Below, in pieces: positions 18,673 to 27,741 of a stretch of 64,000 bases of DNA (position 1 is its first letter; the number at the start of each line of letters is the position of its first letter). The position numbers were made by a program, and so were the translations under genes. The notes under the pieces were generated by a model, which was not told the origin of the DNA, did not search any database, and saw only the letters and a list, made by a program, of their open reading frames with translations. The DNA is taken from contig NZ_JARYZI010000002.1 of assembly GCF_029914245.1 (NCBI RefSeq), positions 310,001 to 374,000 of the forward strand, written 5' to 3'. This DNA comes from Fusibacter bizertensis (GTDB lineage Bacteria; Bacillota; Clostridia; Peptostreptococcales; Acidaminobacteraceae).

Positions 18673-19107
18673 TTATTTTTCAATTTCTCCTGTCCAATTG
18701 ATGATACCACCAAGGTCATAAACATGAGTATATCCTAACTCTTTAAGGAGATCACTCGCCTGACCACTTCTATTACCACTTCTGCAATATACGATGAGTA
18801 CTTGGTCTTTATCATTTAGCTGATCACCTGCTAAACTTTCAAGTTGATCTAGTGGCATCAACTCAGCACCTTTGATATGTCCCTCATCGAATTCTTCCTG
18901 TGTTCTTACATCTACTAATCTGTAATCTGAAAGTTCAGCCATCAATTCAATGGCACGATCTGAATCAATTTTTTCGAAAACTGTAGTTACAGCATCTTCT
19001 ACTTGACTCACCTCATCATCTTTAGCTGCACATGATGAAATTACCAAAAGTGCTGATAAGCATAGTATTGTAACAATGATAAACTTATTATAATTTTTTA
19101 TATTCAT
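18673..19107 (-). CDS. Rhodanese-domain lipoprotein
   Basis: 144 residues: a lipoprotein signal peptide with lipobox VISSC (Cys about 26), a short acidic linker, and a single rhodanese domain (about 50-140) with active-site loop YCRSGNRSGQA. It should be anchored outside the membrane and handle sulfane sulfur or thiol redox at the cell surface. It is the first gene of the operon with glutaredoxin (62 nt gap) and the MBL hydrolase. The catalytic cysteine is present. Confidence 0.85.
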   Translation of the reverse strand: MNIKNYNKFIIVTILCLSALLVISSCAAKDDEVSQVEDAVTTVFEKIDSDRAIELMAELSDYRLVDVRTQEEFDEGHIKGAELMPLDQLESLAGDQLNDKDQVLIVYCRSGNRSGQASDLLKELGYTHVYDLGGIINWTGEIEK

Positions 19108-19204
19108 ATTTCCTCACTTTCAAGTTTAAAAGGACACACCTTTACTATAGTCATCAATACCCCTTATGTTCCCTTCTTACACTCAAAAATAAATAGGGAG
19201 ACTT

Positions 19205-20419
19205 TTACTTAACTTTCCTAGATGAAATAACAATTGTGTTGATCAAAGTCAAAAAAGACCCTAAAATTGCCATAAATACAAATGCACCTTGCAGTGAGTA
19301 TCTGTCACCTAACCAGCCAATCAATGGGAAAAGAGTAATCATAAAAAAGCTAAAAATCATACTCGCCATGGATAAAATCGTAGCTCTGTTTTCACTTGGA
19401 ATCACTTTGTTGATATAATCTCCAAGCGCTACAAATATCATCCCTTCTGCGAGCGAAATAGGGATATAGAAAGCATAATGAAACTGGCTAAGTGCAATTC
19501 CCCATGTACTTGCCGCAGTAATAATCGGCATCAAAATCAATATACCTTTTTCTTTTATAACCGCTTCAATTTTGTATACCTGTGTTGCCAATATAGCACC
19601 TGCTAAAGAAGAGACAGCATATACGCCGCCGATAAATGCCTCATTAAAGCCATCTGCTTTCATATAATTTTGTAGATAAAAGAAAATCGTTGTCGTGAAG
19701 CTCATAACAAACTGGGAAAATAATATGAGAAAACCCAACCTTTTATGCCCTTTCAGGATTGCATAGCTTTCTTTAAGCTGGTATACAAAATTTTGTCCTC
19801 TGTGTCCACGTTCTGTTACCCTACCAAGTTTGGGTTCGACAAATTTAAAAGCATACAAAAAGGAAACGAGTCCCATGACGATGGTAACACCAAATGCCCA
19901 CTGGTAACTTTGTGTCGCTAGATAACCGCCTAAAAGGAATGCAAACACGTTGGCGATTTGAAACACCATTTCTTTATTGCCACCTACACGCATATATTCG
20001 TTTTCAATGCCTATACTCTTCATAGAATCATAAACAAGTGCATCTCCAGCTCCGGATTCCATGTTGTAAGACAGTGCAACAATTATAAAGGATATTGCAA
20101 ACCATAAAAATGAATCTGCAAACAGTAATATAACGACGCTTAAGACCGAAAGTGCTCTTCCAAGGATACGACTTGTTCGCCTACCATATAGATCTGCCAC
20201 AGCACCAGTGGGTACTTCCATTGAAAATGAAGTGATATGAAAAATCATCTCCAATAGCCCGAGCTGTGTTAGGGACATCCCCTTAGTGGCAAGATAGATC
20301 ATCCATATGCCCCGTGTTAAATCGATGGTTTGTAAAAATGTAAACGTATAATTTCTATTGACGTTTTTTTTGAGTTCTATATTATAATCATTTTGATTGT
20401 TATGCTTTATTGGTTTCAT
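19205..20419 (-). CDS. Major facilitator superfamily transporter
   Basis: 404 residues with about twelve membrane helices. A polar N-terminus (KPIKHNNQNDYN) is followed by helix 1. The MFS motif A region is visible as PTGAVADLYGRRTSR between helices 2 and 3. It resembles the drug/unknown-substrate exporters of the YfkF/tetracycline-efflux-like group. GGAG precedes the ATG. It is a single gene; an upstream terminator (20507-20528) isolates it from the 31-codon gene. The substrate is unknown. Confidence 0.83.
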   Translation of the reverse strand: MKPIKHNNQNDYNIELKKNVNRNYTFTFLQTIDLTRGIWMIYLATKGMSLTQLGLLEMIFHITSFSMEVPTGAVADLYGRRTSRILGRALSVLSVVILLFADSFLWFAISFIIVALSYNMESGAGDALVYDSMKSIGIENEYMRVGGNKEMVFQIANVFAFLLGGYLATQSYQWAFGVTIVMGLVSFLYAFKFVEPKLGRVTERGHRGQNFVYQLKESYAILKGHKRLGFLILFSQFVMSFTTTIFFYLQNYMKADGFNEAFIGGVYAVSSLAGAILATQVYKIEAVIKEKGILILMPIITAASTWGIALSQFHYAFYIPISLAEGMIFVALGDYINKVIPSENRATILSMASMIFSFFMITLFPLIGWLGDRYSLQGAFVFMAILGSFLTLINTIVISSRKVK

Positions 20420-20506
20420 TTGATTCTCCTCGCTTGAATTAGTTTGTTTTTTGTGCCATCTAATCGAGGTCCATACTCTATACTCGAAGTTATGAGTATA
20501 TAAAAA

Positions 20507-20528
20507 GCCCCAAGCACATGCTTGAGGC
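20507..20528 (-). terminator. Terminator of the 31-codon gene
   Basis: A 10-bp stem GCCtCAAGCA/TGCTTGgGGC with a TG loop on the minus strand, followed immediately by TTTTTATA. It lies 44 nt past the stop of the small gene. Confidence 0.82.
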
Positions 20529-20572
20529 GTGTTTAATCAAATCATAGAATTTGAGTATCATCAAGATGTGAA

Positions 20573-20668
20573 TCAGGAACTATAAATTTTGGACAGACCT
20601 CTCCCGTCAAGTCCAAATACTCCTGAAAATCTTTCTAATTCTGGGAAAAAACCATTTGAATTACTCAT
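20573..20668 (-). CDS. Unannotated 31-residue small protein
   Basis: Reads MSNSNGFFPELERFSGVFGL then DGRGLSKIYSS, with TGA at 20575-20573. Support: GGAG (20678-20675) 6 nt before the ATG, a near-consensus promoter (20726-20698) 30 nt upstream and a strong terminator 44 nt downstream, all on the minus strand in a 327-bp gap. There is no signal peptide, no cysteine and no membrane helix, and glycine and phenylalanine are frequent. I do not recognise it. It may be a regulatory or protein-binding small protein, or the coding part of a dual-function small RNA. Its own transcription unit argues against chance. Confidence 0.6.
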   Translation of the reverse strand: MSNSNGFFPELERFSGVFGLDGRGLSKIYSS

Positions 20669-20697
20669 AAAATTCTCCAATAACTAATATTAACAAC

Positions 20698-20726
20698 ATT
20701 CTAACATGCTACTTTTCTTAATTCAA
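20698..20726 (-). promoter_or_regulatory. Promoter of the 31-codon gene
   Basis: Minus-strand -35 TTGAAT (20726-20721), an exact 17-bp spacer and -10 TAGAAT (20703-20698), about 20 nt beyond the topoisomerase stop codon. Confidence 0.72.
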
Positions 20727-20746
20727 GCATAATAAATTTATGCTTC

Positions 20747-23008
20747 TTAAAAATGCATCTTCCAGCTATAATATCCTGTTTCTTTGTTGAGTTCATAGCG
20801 TAAATAAGCAGAAAATTTATCTCCTTTTTTATTAACAAAGCTTCTGCTAAATAACTCTCCATTTTCTAAAAGCCTTACTACAGTTTGTTTACTTGGACTT
20901 ACTTTTAGACTACTTAAAAAACGGTCTTCTTTCCAAACGACAAACTTACAGCCACCTTTCCAGTTGATACAGCCATAGCCTTTTTCACCTTCGACCACAT
21001 CTGCACCACAGCCTGGGCATTTTCCCAGTGAATCTCCTCTAGGTTTCTGCTGACTCGTATCTTCATATATAATGTGAAAGGCATCTTGTTTGATCTGATC
21101 CACAGCTTCTTCTGTAAACTTAACAATCAAATCCAAAAAAGCACTTTTGGGTACTTCTCCTTTACTGATATCTGATAACGTCTTCTCTAGTTTACCAGTA
21201 TATTCAAGGTCAAATAATGTTTTGACAGGTAAAGTTTCTACTAATTTGCGTCCCATTTCAGAACAAATCAAAGATTTCCCTTTTGCAGTGATATAACCCA
21301 CTCTTTTTAACTTAGTAATCGTCTCAGCACGTGTTGCTGGTGTCCCGATACTAAAGCCGCTTAAGATAGATTTTAACAGTTCAACTTCTTCCTCAGAATC
21401 TTGATTTGTATCATCAACATCATCGACTTCATTTTCATCTTCATCTGAATCGGCATCAGTTTCTGTGTCAGAGGCACTCTCTTTTGCTGTCTTAAGTTTC
21501 TTACCGCAAGTTTCCATCACTCGCAAAAGCGTCTTCTCAGTGTGATGCTTTGGTGGTTGTGTCCCTTTAGTATCTATTTTTAACTTCAAAAGTTTTATTT
21601 CATCACCAATTTCAAGTGCTGGTAATAGCTTCTCTTTACTCTGAATCTTTTCAACTTTTCGCCAGCCTTCAACTTTTTGAGTTCTACCTTTGGATATAAA
21701 AACGCCACTTTCAGGAAATTCTTCTGTGTGCTCTTTAGGTTTCGTATGAAGGGTCACTTCTTCATGTTCAGCGATCGGCATGAACTGCATAATAAAACGA
21801 TTCTTTACAGATTCATAAACCACCTTCTCATCTGGGGATAAACCTTTAGCAGTCATATAAGTAGGGATGATGGCACTATGACTTTCTACTTTAGAATTGT
21901 CAAAAACTCTTTTACCTTTGTGAAACTTGATTTCTTCTTCATAAGGGAGTCCTTTTTTGTGTACTGAAAGTACTTTTTGTGCCTTATCAAAAAGAGACTC
22001 TTCAAGCGCTAAACTCGCTGTTCTAGGATAAGTGATCAACTTTTTCTCATAGAGTTCTTGAGCTACCTTTAGCACTTTATCAGAAGTCCAGCCTTTAAAT
22101 TTACCCGTTACATGCCCCTGTAGACCAGACAAGTTAAAAAGACTTGGTGGATATTCTTTCTTTTGTTCTACAATTTTTTCTGTAATCTCAAATTCTTTCT
22201 TGCCAATTAATTCTTTGATTTTCTCAAGTTGACCTTTATCTTCGAACTTATCTTTGCCATCTTCATAATAGTTACCTTCATATGCTTCAGAACCTTCTGA
22301 AAGTCCAGTGAAATTACCTGTTAACTTGTGAAATTCCTCTTTAACAAAATTCTCGATTTCGAGATCTCGATCATAGATGATTTTAAGCGTAGGCAATAAA
22401 ACCCTACCAATATTTAGCGCTTTTGAACCACCTCTTTTATACTTGAGTGTTGCAACCGAAGTAAGGTTAATACCTATGATCCAATCCGCCCATTGTCTAC
22501 CTATTCCAGCATCACTTAAAGGACGCATGGTGGTATTGCTCACAAGCTTTTGCATCCCTTGTTTCACTTCATCTGCGGTCCATTCGTTAAGCAATAGACG
22601 TTCTACTGGTTTGCTAACCTCTAAGTAATCTAAGATAATATCACCTATAATTTGACCCTCTCGATCGTAGTCACACGCACTAATTACGCCAGTTACTTCT
22701 TCACGGTTAATCAAACTTTTAATGGTTTCTATCTGCTTATAGGCACCTTGATCCACCTGTGAGCGGTCATTTGAGTCTTGCTTCACTTTGTATTTGAAGA
22801 CTTCTGGTATAAAGGGAAAGTTATCCATACGCCAACTTCCCATTTTTTCATCATAGTCCTTAGAATCATAGAGCTCGAGTAAATGTCCAAATGCCCAAGT
22901 AACTATGTAGTCTTTTCCCTCAAAAAAGCCATCACGCCTTTGTTTTGCGTCGATGGCTTCAGCGATGTTTTTCGCTACAGAGGGTTTTTCTGCGATGATT
23001 ACTTTCAT
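20747..23008 (-). CDS. topB: DNA topoisomerase III (type IA)
   Basis: About 753 residues. An N-terminal Toprim domain (IIAEKPSVAKNIAEA; acidic block SACDYDREGQ near 115) is followed by the type IA core, with the catalytic tyrosine in ITYPRTAS (about Tyr340). A C-terminal zinc-finger-like CPGCGADV...GCINWKGGC segment follows, then a basic tail. It relaxes or decatenates DNA by single-strand passage. A very acidic insertion (about residues 525-560, rich in D/E) is unusual within the core. ATG 23008 is preceded by AAAGGGTGG; an in-frame GTG nine bases earlier overlaps that site. It follows the DEAD-box gene and is probably co-transcribed. Confidence 0.92.
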   Translation of the reverse strand: MKVIIAEKPSVAKNIAEAIDAKQRRDGFFEGKDYIVTWAFGHLLELYDSKDYDEKMGSWRMDNFPFIPEVFKYKVKQDSNDRSQVDQGAYKQIETIKSLINREEVTGVISACDYDREGQIIGDIILDYLEVSKPVERLLLNEWTADEVKQGMQKLVSNTTMRPLSDAGIGRQWADWIIGINLTSVATLKYKRGGSKALNIGRVLLPTLKIIYDRDLEIENFVKEEFHKLTGNFTGLSEGSEAYEGNYYEDGKDKFEDKGQLEKIKELIGKKEFEITEKIVEQKKEYPPSLFNLSGLQGHVTGKFKGWTSDKVLKVAQELYEKKLITYPRTASLALEESLFDKAQKVLSVHKKGLPYEEEIKFHKGKRVFDNSKVESHSAIIPTYMTAKGLSPDEKVVYESVKNRFIMQFMPIAEHEEVTLHTKPKEHTEEFPESGVFISKGRTQKVEGWRKVEKIQSKEKLLPALEIGDEIKLLKLKIDTKGTQPPKHHTEKTLLRVMETCGKKLKTAKESASDTETDADSDEDENEVDDVDDTNQDSEEEVELLKSILSGFSIGTPATRAETITKLKRVGYITAKGKSLICSEMGRKLVETLPVKTLFDLEYTGKLEKTLSDISKGEVPKSAFLDLIVKFTEEAVDQIKQDAFHIIYEDTSQQKPRGDSLGKCPGCGADVVEGEKGYGCINWKGGCKFVVWKEDRFLSSLKVSPSKQTVVRLLENGELFSRSFVNKKGDKFSAYLRYELNKETGYYSWKMHF

Positions 23009-23026
23009 CTTACCCACCCTTTAAAT

Positions 23027-23068
23027 CGTTTTGTAGTTATAATTTATCATTTTGTAGTTATAATTTAT
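23027..23068. repeat. 21-bp tandem duplication at the helicase gene end
   Basis: Two adjacent 21-bp units, 23027-23047 and 23048-23068, differ at one base. The second contains the helicase stop codon, and a partial third copy follows inside the coding sequence. It is a simple slippage-type duplication. Confidence 0.85.
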
Positions 23069-24215
23069 CGTTTTGTTGATGTGTTCTATCAATAAAACCA
23101 GCAGGCCTTTCAAATTCTTTTCGCTCAATTTTTGCGCCTAGTCGTGTTTCAATTTCTGTAACTAAGATTTCATCTTTTTGAGAGATCACAGTGATTGCTA
23201 CACCTTTGGCGCCCATTCTACCCGTTCTACCAATTCGATGAATATAAGTCTCTGCTGTATCTGGGACATCATAGTTGTAAATATGGCTCACGCCTGAAAT
23301 ATCAAGTCCTCTAGAGGCTAAATCCGTAGTGATAAGATACTGAAACTTACCTTCTTTGAAAGACTTCATAATGCGCTGTCTTACGTTTTGAGATAGATCG
23401 CCATGTAGCTTTTCGCAATCAAATCCTCTTTGCGCTAAATCCACCTCAAGTTTGTCGACACGTCTGATCGTTCTGCAAAAAATAACCCCTAAGTACGGAT
23501 TGGTATGTGTGAGCGCATCAGCTAGTGCTTCAGTCTTCCAGCGATCTGTTGTAACAATTAGCTTTTGATCTATATTATCAAGCACAATAGCTTCACCTGA
23601 AGCCATAACTTCAACAGGATCAGACATATGTTTATAAGCAAGTTTTTTTACATTTCTATCGAGCGTTGCTGAAAAACAAAGTGTCTGCTTACGAGCTTTT
23701 GCTGCACTTAAGATAAACTCAACTTCATTTTTAAATCCCAATAAAAGCATCTGATCTGCCTCATCAATTACCATGATTTTAAGATGATCTAGCTTAATGA
23801 TACTTTGTTTCATAAGATCTATCAATCTACCAGGTGTTGCTACGATGACATTGACACCTCTATCCAACTTTTTAATTTGATTGTGTGTATCGACACCGCC
23901 GTATATAGGTAGCATCACCAGTTCAGTATCTTTTATCAGCTTATTGACTTCATCAGCGATTTGGATAGCCAGCTCTCTCGTTGGTGATAAAATCAACATC
24001 TGAACATCCTTTGCACCTTTATCCATTTTATCTAGTGTAGATAAGAGGTATGCTAAGGTTTTACCAGTACCGGTTGGGGCTCTCGCTATGATATCTCTGC
24101 CCTCAATGATAAGAGGAATTGTGTGTTCTTGTATCTCAGTTGGTTTTAGAATATGCTGTTTTTTCAGCGCTTCTAAGAGCCAATTCTCAATATTCATGTT
24201 TAAAAAATTAGACAT
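23058..24215 (-). CDS. DEAD-box ATP-dependent RNA helicase
   Basis: A 385-residue helicase core without a long C-terminal extension. Motifs in order: Q-motif (LKPTEIQEHTIP), motif I APTGTGKT, Ia PTRELA, Ib TPGRL, II DEAD (VIDEADQ), III SAT, IV GVIFCRT, V TDLASRGLDI and VI HRIGRTGR. It unwinds RNA in ribosome assembly or mRNA turnover, as in the CshA/RhlE group. The lack of a basic or RRM tail suggests a minimal form. GGA is present ahead of the ATG. The stop codon lies in a tandem 21-bp duplication. Confidence 0.92.
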   Translation of the reverse strand: MSNFLNMNIENWLLEALKKQHILKPTEIQEHTIPLIIEGRDIIARAPTGTGKTLAYLLSTLDKMDKGAKDVQMLILSPTRELAIQIADEVNKLIKDTELVMLPIYGGVDTHNQIKKLDRGVNVIVATPGRLIDLMKQSIIKLDHLKIMVIDEADQMLLLGFKNEVEFILSAAKARKQTLCFSATLDRNVKKLAYKHMSDPVEVMASGEAIVLDNIDQKLIVTTDRWKTEALADALTHTNPYLGVIFCRTIRRVDKLEVDLAQRGFDCEKLHGDLSQNVRQRIMKSFKEGKFQYLITTDLASRGLDISGVSHIYNYDVPDTAETYIHRIGRTGRMGAKGVAITVISQKDEILVTEIETRLGAKIERKEFERPAGFIDRTHQQNDKL

Positions 24216-24265
24216 AGTCGTCCTTTCAATGGTAAATTAATACTCTTATTGTCTCACAAATAACT

Positions 24266-25099
24266 TCAAAAAGGAATGGAATTTTCTTTTAGATATTTAA
24301 TTTCCTCTGCGTAACCGCTGAGTTCATTTGGTGTTTCAAGATAAAAGGGTAGGCTTCTTAGTAAAGGGTGATTGATGATCCTTTTTATGGCTTCATCCCC
24401 TATATAACCTTGTCCTATTTTTTCATGACGGTCTTTATGACTTTCAAAAGGGTTCTTACTATCATTGAGGTGAATCGCCTTTAATCTGTCTAATCCGATA
24501 ATGCGATCAAACTCTGCTAAGACGTTATCTAAGTTGTTAACGATATCATAGCCCGCATCATAAACATGGCAAGTGTCTAGACATACGCCTATTTTATCCT
24601 TATGTTCTACCCCCTCTATGATTGCCCTTAGTTCTTCAAATTTGCTGCCGACTTCTGTTCCTTTTCCAGCCATAGTTTCCAAAAGCACGACAGTACTTTG
24701 CTCACTTGTCATCGTATGGTTAAGTAGCTCTACAATCTGAGCGATTCCCTTTTCAACCCCATTGCCAACATGACTTCCTGGATGAAAATTATAATAAGTA
24801 CCCGGGAAAATCTCGAGTTTTTTTAGATCTTCTTCAAATACTTGATAGGCAAAACGCCTAACTCTCTCATCTATAGAACATGGATTAAGTGTATATGGAG
24901 CATGCGCAAGTATTGGCCCCAAATTATGAGTAATCATCAGATGATTTAAAGAGGTGGCATCCGAAGGATCAACTGCCTTCGAACTACCACCTCTAGGATT
25001 GCGTGTAAAAAACTGAAAAGTATTTGCACCTATTGAAAGTGCTTCTTTTCCCATATGATGATACCCCTTTGCGACTGAAAGATGGCATCCTATAATCAT
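24266..25099 (-). CDS. nfo: Endonuclease IV (AP endonuclease)
   Basis: A 277-residue TIM-barrel zinc enzyme that cuts DNA 5' of abasic sites in base-excision repair. The family blocks are all present: [56 protein letters not shown] and the [10 protein letters not shown]-like segment ([13 protein letters not shown]). The expected metal-binding His, Glu and Asp residues are present. The ATG shares its A with the stop codon of the formate/nitrite channel gene (TAATG), so the two are translationally coupled, a functionally unrelated pairing. Confidence 0.93.
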   Translation of the reverse strand: MIIGCHLSVAKGYHHMGKEALSIGANTFQFFTRNPRGGSSKAVDPSDATSLNHLMITHNLGPILAHAPYTLNPCSIDERVRRFAYQVFEEDLKKLEIFPGTYYNFHPGSHVGNGVEKGIAQIVELLNHTMTSEQSTVVLLETMAGKGTEVGSKFEELRAIIEGVEHKDKIGVCLDTCHVYDAGYDIVNNLDNVLAEFDRIIGLDRLKAIHLNDSKNPFESHKDRHEKIGQGYIGDEAIKRIINHPLLRSLPFYLETPNELSGYAEEIKYLKENSIPF

Positions 25100-25878
25100 T
25101 ACTTTTTACTCCCTTTCACGTATACAAACCAGTAAATTAAACTTACGAATCCAGCTCCCCCTACGAAGTTACCCAGAGTAACTGGTATCACATTGTTAAG
25201 TAGTACCTGAGAAAACTGTATATCTGCGCCAAGTAGCGCACCCATAGGGATAAAAAACATATTTGCAACACTATGTTCATAGCCAGATAATACGAAAAGC
25301 ATCACAGGAAACCATAGTGCAAAAATCTTGCCTGTTATGTCTTGAGCAGCAACTTGTATATATACTGCGATTGCAACAAGGACGTTACACAAGATGCCTC
25401 TCATAAACGCTGTAGTAAACGTTAAAGAGCTTTTTGCTTCAGCTATTGCTACTGTTTTCTCTGCTAAGTGACCGGTGTAGAGTCCTGTTTTATAAAGTAT
25501 AAACACCAGCAATAAAGCTCCTACTAAATTGGCAAAATACACTATGATTAAGTTTTTAATAAATTTCGAAAGCTTTACATCACCATTTGCCCAAGCACCT
25601 GCAATTAGAGCATTTCCAGTGTAAAGTTCACCTCCTGCAAACACAACCAACATGATCCCTACAGGGAAAACAGCTGCTCCCATAAACTTTGCAAGTCCAA
25701 CATCGATACTCGATAAGGTTTGAGATACCACTAGGTAACCATGTCCACCCAAACCGATAAAGAAACCGCCTAGTAGCGCAAGAAAAAAGACATTTTTAAA
25801 GGAATACCCAACCTTGTTCCTTCCAATGTCTATCCAAGACTGCGCTACCTCTTTTGGTGTAAGATAACTTTTATTCAT
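25099..25878 (-). CDS. Formate/nitrite transporter family channel
   Basis: 259 residues with six membrane helices, of the FNT family (FocA/NirC/HSC). Recognisable blocks include the N-terminal [17 protein letters not shown], the [12 protein letters not shown] segment in helix 1, [10 protein letters not shown] after helix 2, and the [17 protein letters not shown] block that includes the central histidine. It moves monovalent anions such as formate, nitrite or hydrosulfide. A strong promoter lies upstream (25963-25935). With hydrogenase-type genes a few kilobases away, formate is a reasonable guess, but the sequence does not decide the substrate. Confidence 0.88.
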   Translation of the reverse strand: MNKSYLTPKEVAQSWIDIGRNKVGYSFKNVFFLALLGGFFIGLGGHGYLVVSQTLSSIDVGLAKFMGAAVFPVGIMLVVFAGGELYTGNALIAGAWANGDVKLSKFIKNLIIVYFANLVGALLLVFILYKTGLYTGHLAEKTVAIAEAKSSLTFTTAFMRGILCNVLVAIAVYIQVAAQDITGKIFALWFPVMLFVLSGYEHSVANMFFIPMGALLGADIQFSQVLLNNVIPVTLGNFVGGAGFVSLIYWFVYVKGSKK

Positions 25879-25934
25879 TTCGTCTCCTAAAATTTTAATT
25901 CTTATTTTGACTCTTTGTTCATAATGCCTACTTA

Positions 25935-25963
25935 ATTATAAGCTATTTGAGTATGGTTTTCAA
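25935..25963 (-). promoter_or_regulatory. Promoter of the FNT-channel/nfo operon
   Basis: Minus-strand -35 TTGAAA (25963-25958), a 17-bp spacer and -10 TATAAT (25940-25935), about 57 nt before the FNT start codon. Confidence 0.78.
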
Positions 25964-26130
25964 CTATACACGAACATTCGCTTTTGATTACAGTCGAAAA
26001 AAGACTAAAAATAGACTCTAAACGTCTGTTCATATATTTATAATGATATGACGCTACAAAATCAAAAGAGTAAATAGTTTTTTCCTTTTGGTATGATATA
26101 ATAATAGAGATGAAATTTAGGAGGTTACAT

Positions 26131-26985
26131 ATGAAAACCAACATGAACAAACTTGTTAAACAATCCGTTCAAGGCCAAATTAGACATCCACTTTTTTCGG
26201 GGTATCGTGTCGATACTGAAGGTAGCGTCCACGTTATTCCTGCTACTGGCGGTATCACTTACAACGTTAAAATTGGAGATCCAGCTTTTGGATGGGTCGG
26301 TGATCACGTAGAACCGGGGGTATCTCTCTATCATACCGATGCAGGAACTTCAGGCGGTCTTAACGTTTTTAGTTGTATTGGTAATGAGGCTAAAATCGTC
26401 ACTGGTGAAGCTAAAGGACGTAAGGGTTTTGTAACAGGAACACATGGTGGTGTTGAGCATGTGTTGGTCTATTTTGATGAAGAAACCTTAGATTTACTTT
26501 CACTTGACGACAAAATCATGATCAAATGTCATGGTCAAGGTCTTGCTTTAGAAGACTATAAAACGGTTAAGGTCATGAGTATTGATCCTGAACTTTTCCT
26601 TAAACTAGGTATTATAGAAGAAGATCAAAAACTGGTCGTTCCCGTTACACACCGCATCCCACAAAGATTTATGGGCTCAGGTGTTGGTGCACCCTATAGC
26701 CAAAAAGGTGATTATGACATCCTCACTTCAGATGTTGAAGCTGTAAAAACGCTTGGTATAGATCAACTAAAATTTGGAGATATTGTTTTACTTGAAGATA
26801 GCGATAACTCCTATGGATTAGGCGCTATGAAAAAAGGTGCGACTTCTATAGGCGTAATCATTCATTCTGATTGTATCAAATCTGGTCATGGACCTGGTGT
26901 TACTATTATTATGACATCTGCCAATGGCACTATAGAAGGTAAAATTGATCCAGATGCAAACATAGCAAATTACCTCTTAAAATAA
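26131..26985 (+). CDS. DUF4438 family protein
   Basis: A 284-residue cytosolic protein matching the DUF4438 family found mainly in anaerobes. It has glycine-rich conserved blocks such as GDPAFGWVGDHVEPGVS, GTHGGVEHVLVYF and GHGPGVTIIMTS. ATG 26131 has an excellent AGGAGG at 7 nt; the longer frame from 26110 lacks a site. TATAAT lies at 26097-26102. No catalytic motif is assigned. It is a single gene followed by a terminator. Function unknown. Confidence 0.82.
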   Translation: MKTNMNKLVKQSVQGQIRHPLFSGYRVDTEGSVHVIPATGGITYNVKIGDPAFGWVGDHVEPGVSLYHTDAGTSGGLNVFSCIGNEAKIVTGEAKGRKGFVTGTHGGVEHVLVYFDEETLDLLSLDDKIMIKCHGQGLALEDYKTVKVMSIDPELFLKLGIIEEDQKLVVPVTHRIPQRFMGSGVGAPYSQKGDYDILTSDVEAVKTLGIDQLKFGDIVLLEDSDNSYGLGAMKKGATSIGVIIHSDCIKSGHGPGVTIIMTSANGTIEGKIDPDANIANYLLK

Positions 26986-27034
26986 TTTCTTAACACCAAT
27001 AAACACTCGTTAATCGAAAAAGTTATTTAAATTT

Positions 27035-27060
27035 AAGGCTACTTATAAGTAGCCTTTTTT
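27035..27060 (+). terminator. Terminator after the DUF4438 gene
   Basis: AAGGCTACTTATAAGTAGCCTT followed by a T-run. The stem also contains the stop codon of the convergent YhhN gene (27043-27045). Confidence 0.85.
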
Positions 27061-27741
27061 ATTTGTACTAAGCGTCAACAACACTTGTCCCGGTAAATAA
27101 AAAAGCCACATGCCGATAGCTACAAATTGTATGACACTACTTGGAATTACAGAATTGGGCGGTAAATTATAGATCGCCACTTGAAGATCACAAATCGCAT
27201 AAAGGCAAAGTCCTATAAATAGCCATTTGTTTCGATCGCTTAATCCACTGCGTGACCCATATACGATTAGGTTGCTTATAAATAAGATGGCATAAATCAA
27301 AACTTCAAAACCCATTAGAAAAGATTCTGTAAACACTGTATTGGTTTTGCTAAATATAAAAATGATCACACCAAATACTGAAACTAGAAGCACTATGACT
27401 AAAGCCCTTTTTAATTTTACCTTCCGTACCATACACGCGTAAAGTATTTGTACCATTATAAAAGTAGCGATCCCAACGGTATAATGTTTTGTAAAAAGTA
27501 AAAATATATCCGATACGAAAGTGAAAGATAAGATAGTGGTCATCCACTTGAACTTCAATATAGAACCTTTATTATCGCTATGCTTAGTTTCAAATATTAG
27601 ATTCCCTATCAACCACATCAAGCAAAGACCTATGGTTAACAACTTGAGGCTGCTGCTCACAAAAGTATACCCAGACCTAAGATCGAGTATTATAAAGACA
27701 ATATATAAAAAGAGTTGTACCACTATAAATTTTGTTTTCAT
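27043..27741 (-). CDS. YhhN/TMEM86-family membrane protein (lysoplasmalogenase-like)
   Basis: 232 residues with about eight membrane helices. It has the YhhN pattern of an early K(L)xxSLK-like motif (FVSSSLKLLT), a conserved aspartate (FVSDIFLL), a second (YAICDLQVA) and the C-terminal PGQVLL. The mammalian relative TMEM86B is a lysoplasmalogenase, and anaerobic clostridia contain plasmalogens, so vinyl-ether lipid turnover is plausible but inferred. ATG 27741 has GGAAGG at 5 nt; the longer frame to 27792 has no ribosome site. Confidence 0.78.
   Translation of the reverse strand: MKTKFIVVQLFLYIVFIILDLRSGYTFVSSSLKLLTIGLCLMWLIGNLIFETKHSDNKGSILKFKWMTTILSFTFVSDIFLLFTKHYTVGIATFIMVQILYACMVRKVKLKRALVIVLLVSVFGVIIFIFSKTNTVFTESFLMGFEVLIYAILFISNLIVYGSRSGLSDRNKWLFIGLCLYAICDLQVAIYNLPPNSVIPSSVIQFVAIGMWLFYLPGQVLLTLSTNKKGYL

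Noticed and set aside
25932-26150. 72-codon minus-strand frame upstream of the DUF4438 gene
   Set aside because: No ribosome site, it overlaps the FNT promoter and the DUF4438 start, and the composition is not protein-like.
27043-27060. Terminator stem serving the YhhN gene on the minus strand
   Set aside because: The stop codon lies inside the stem and no T-run follows on the minus strand; it works for the DUF4438 gene.
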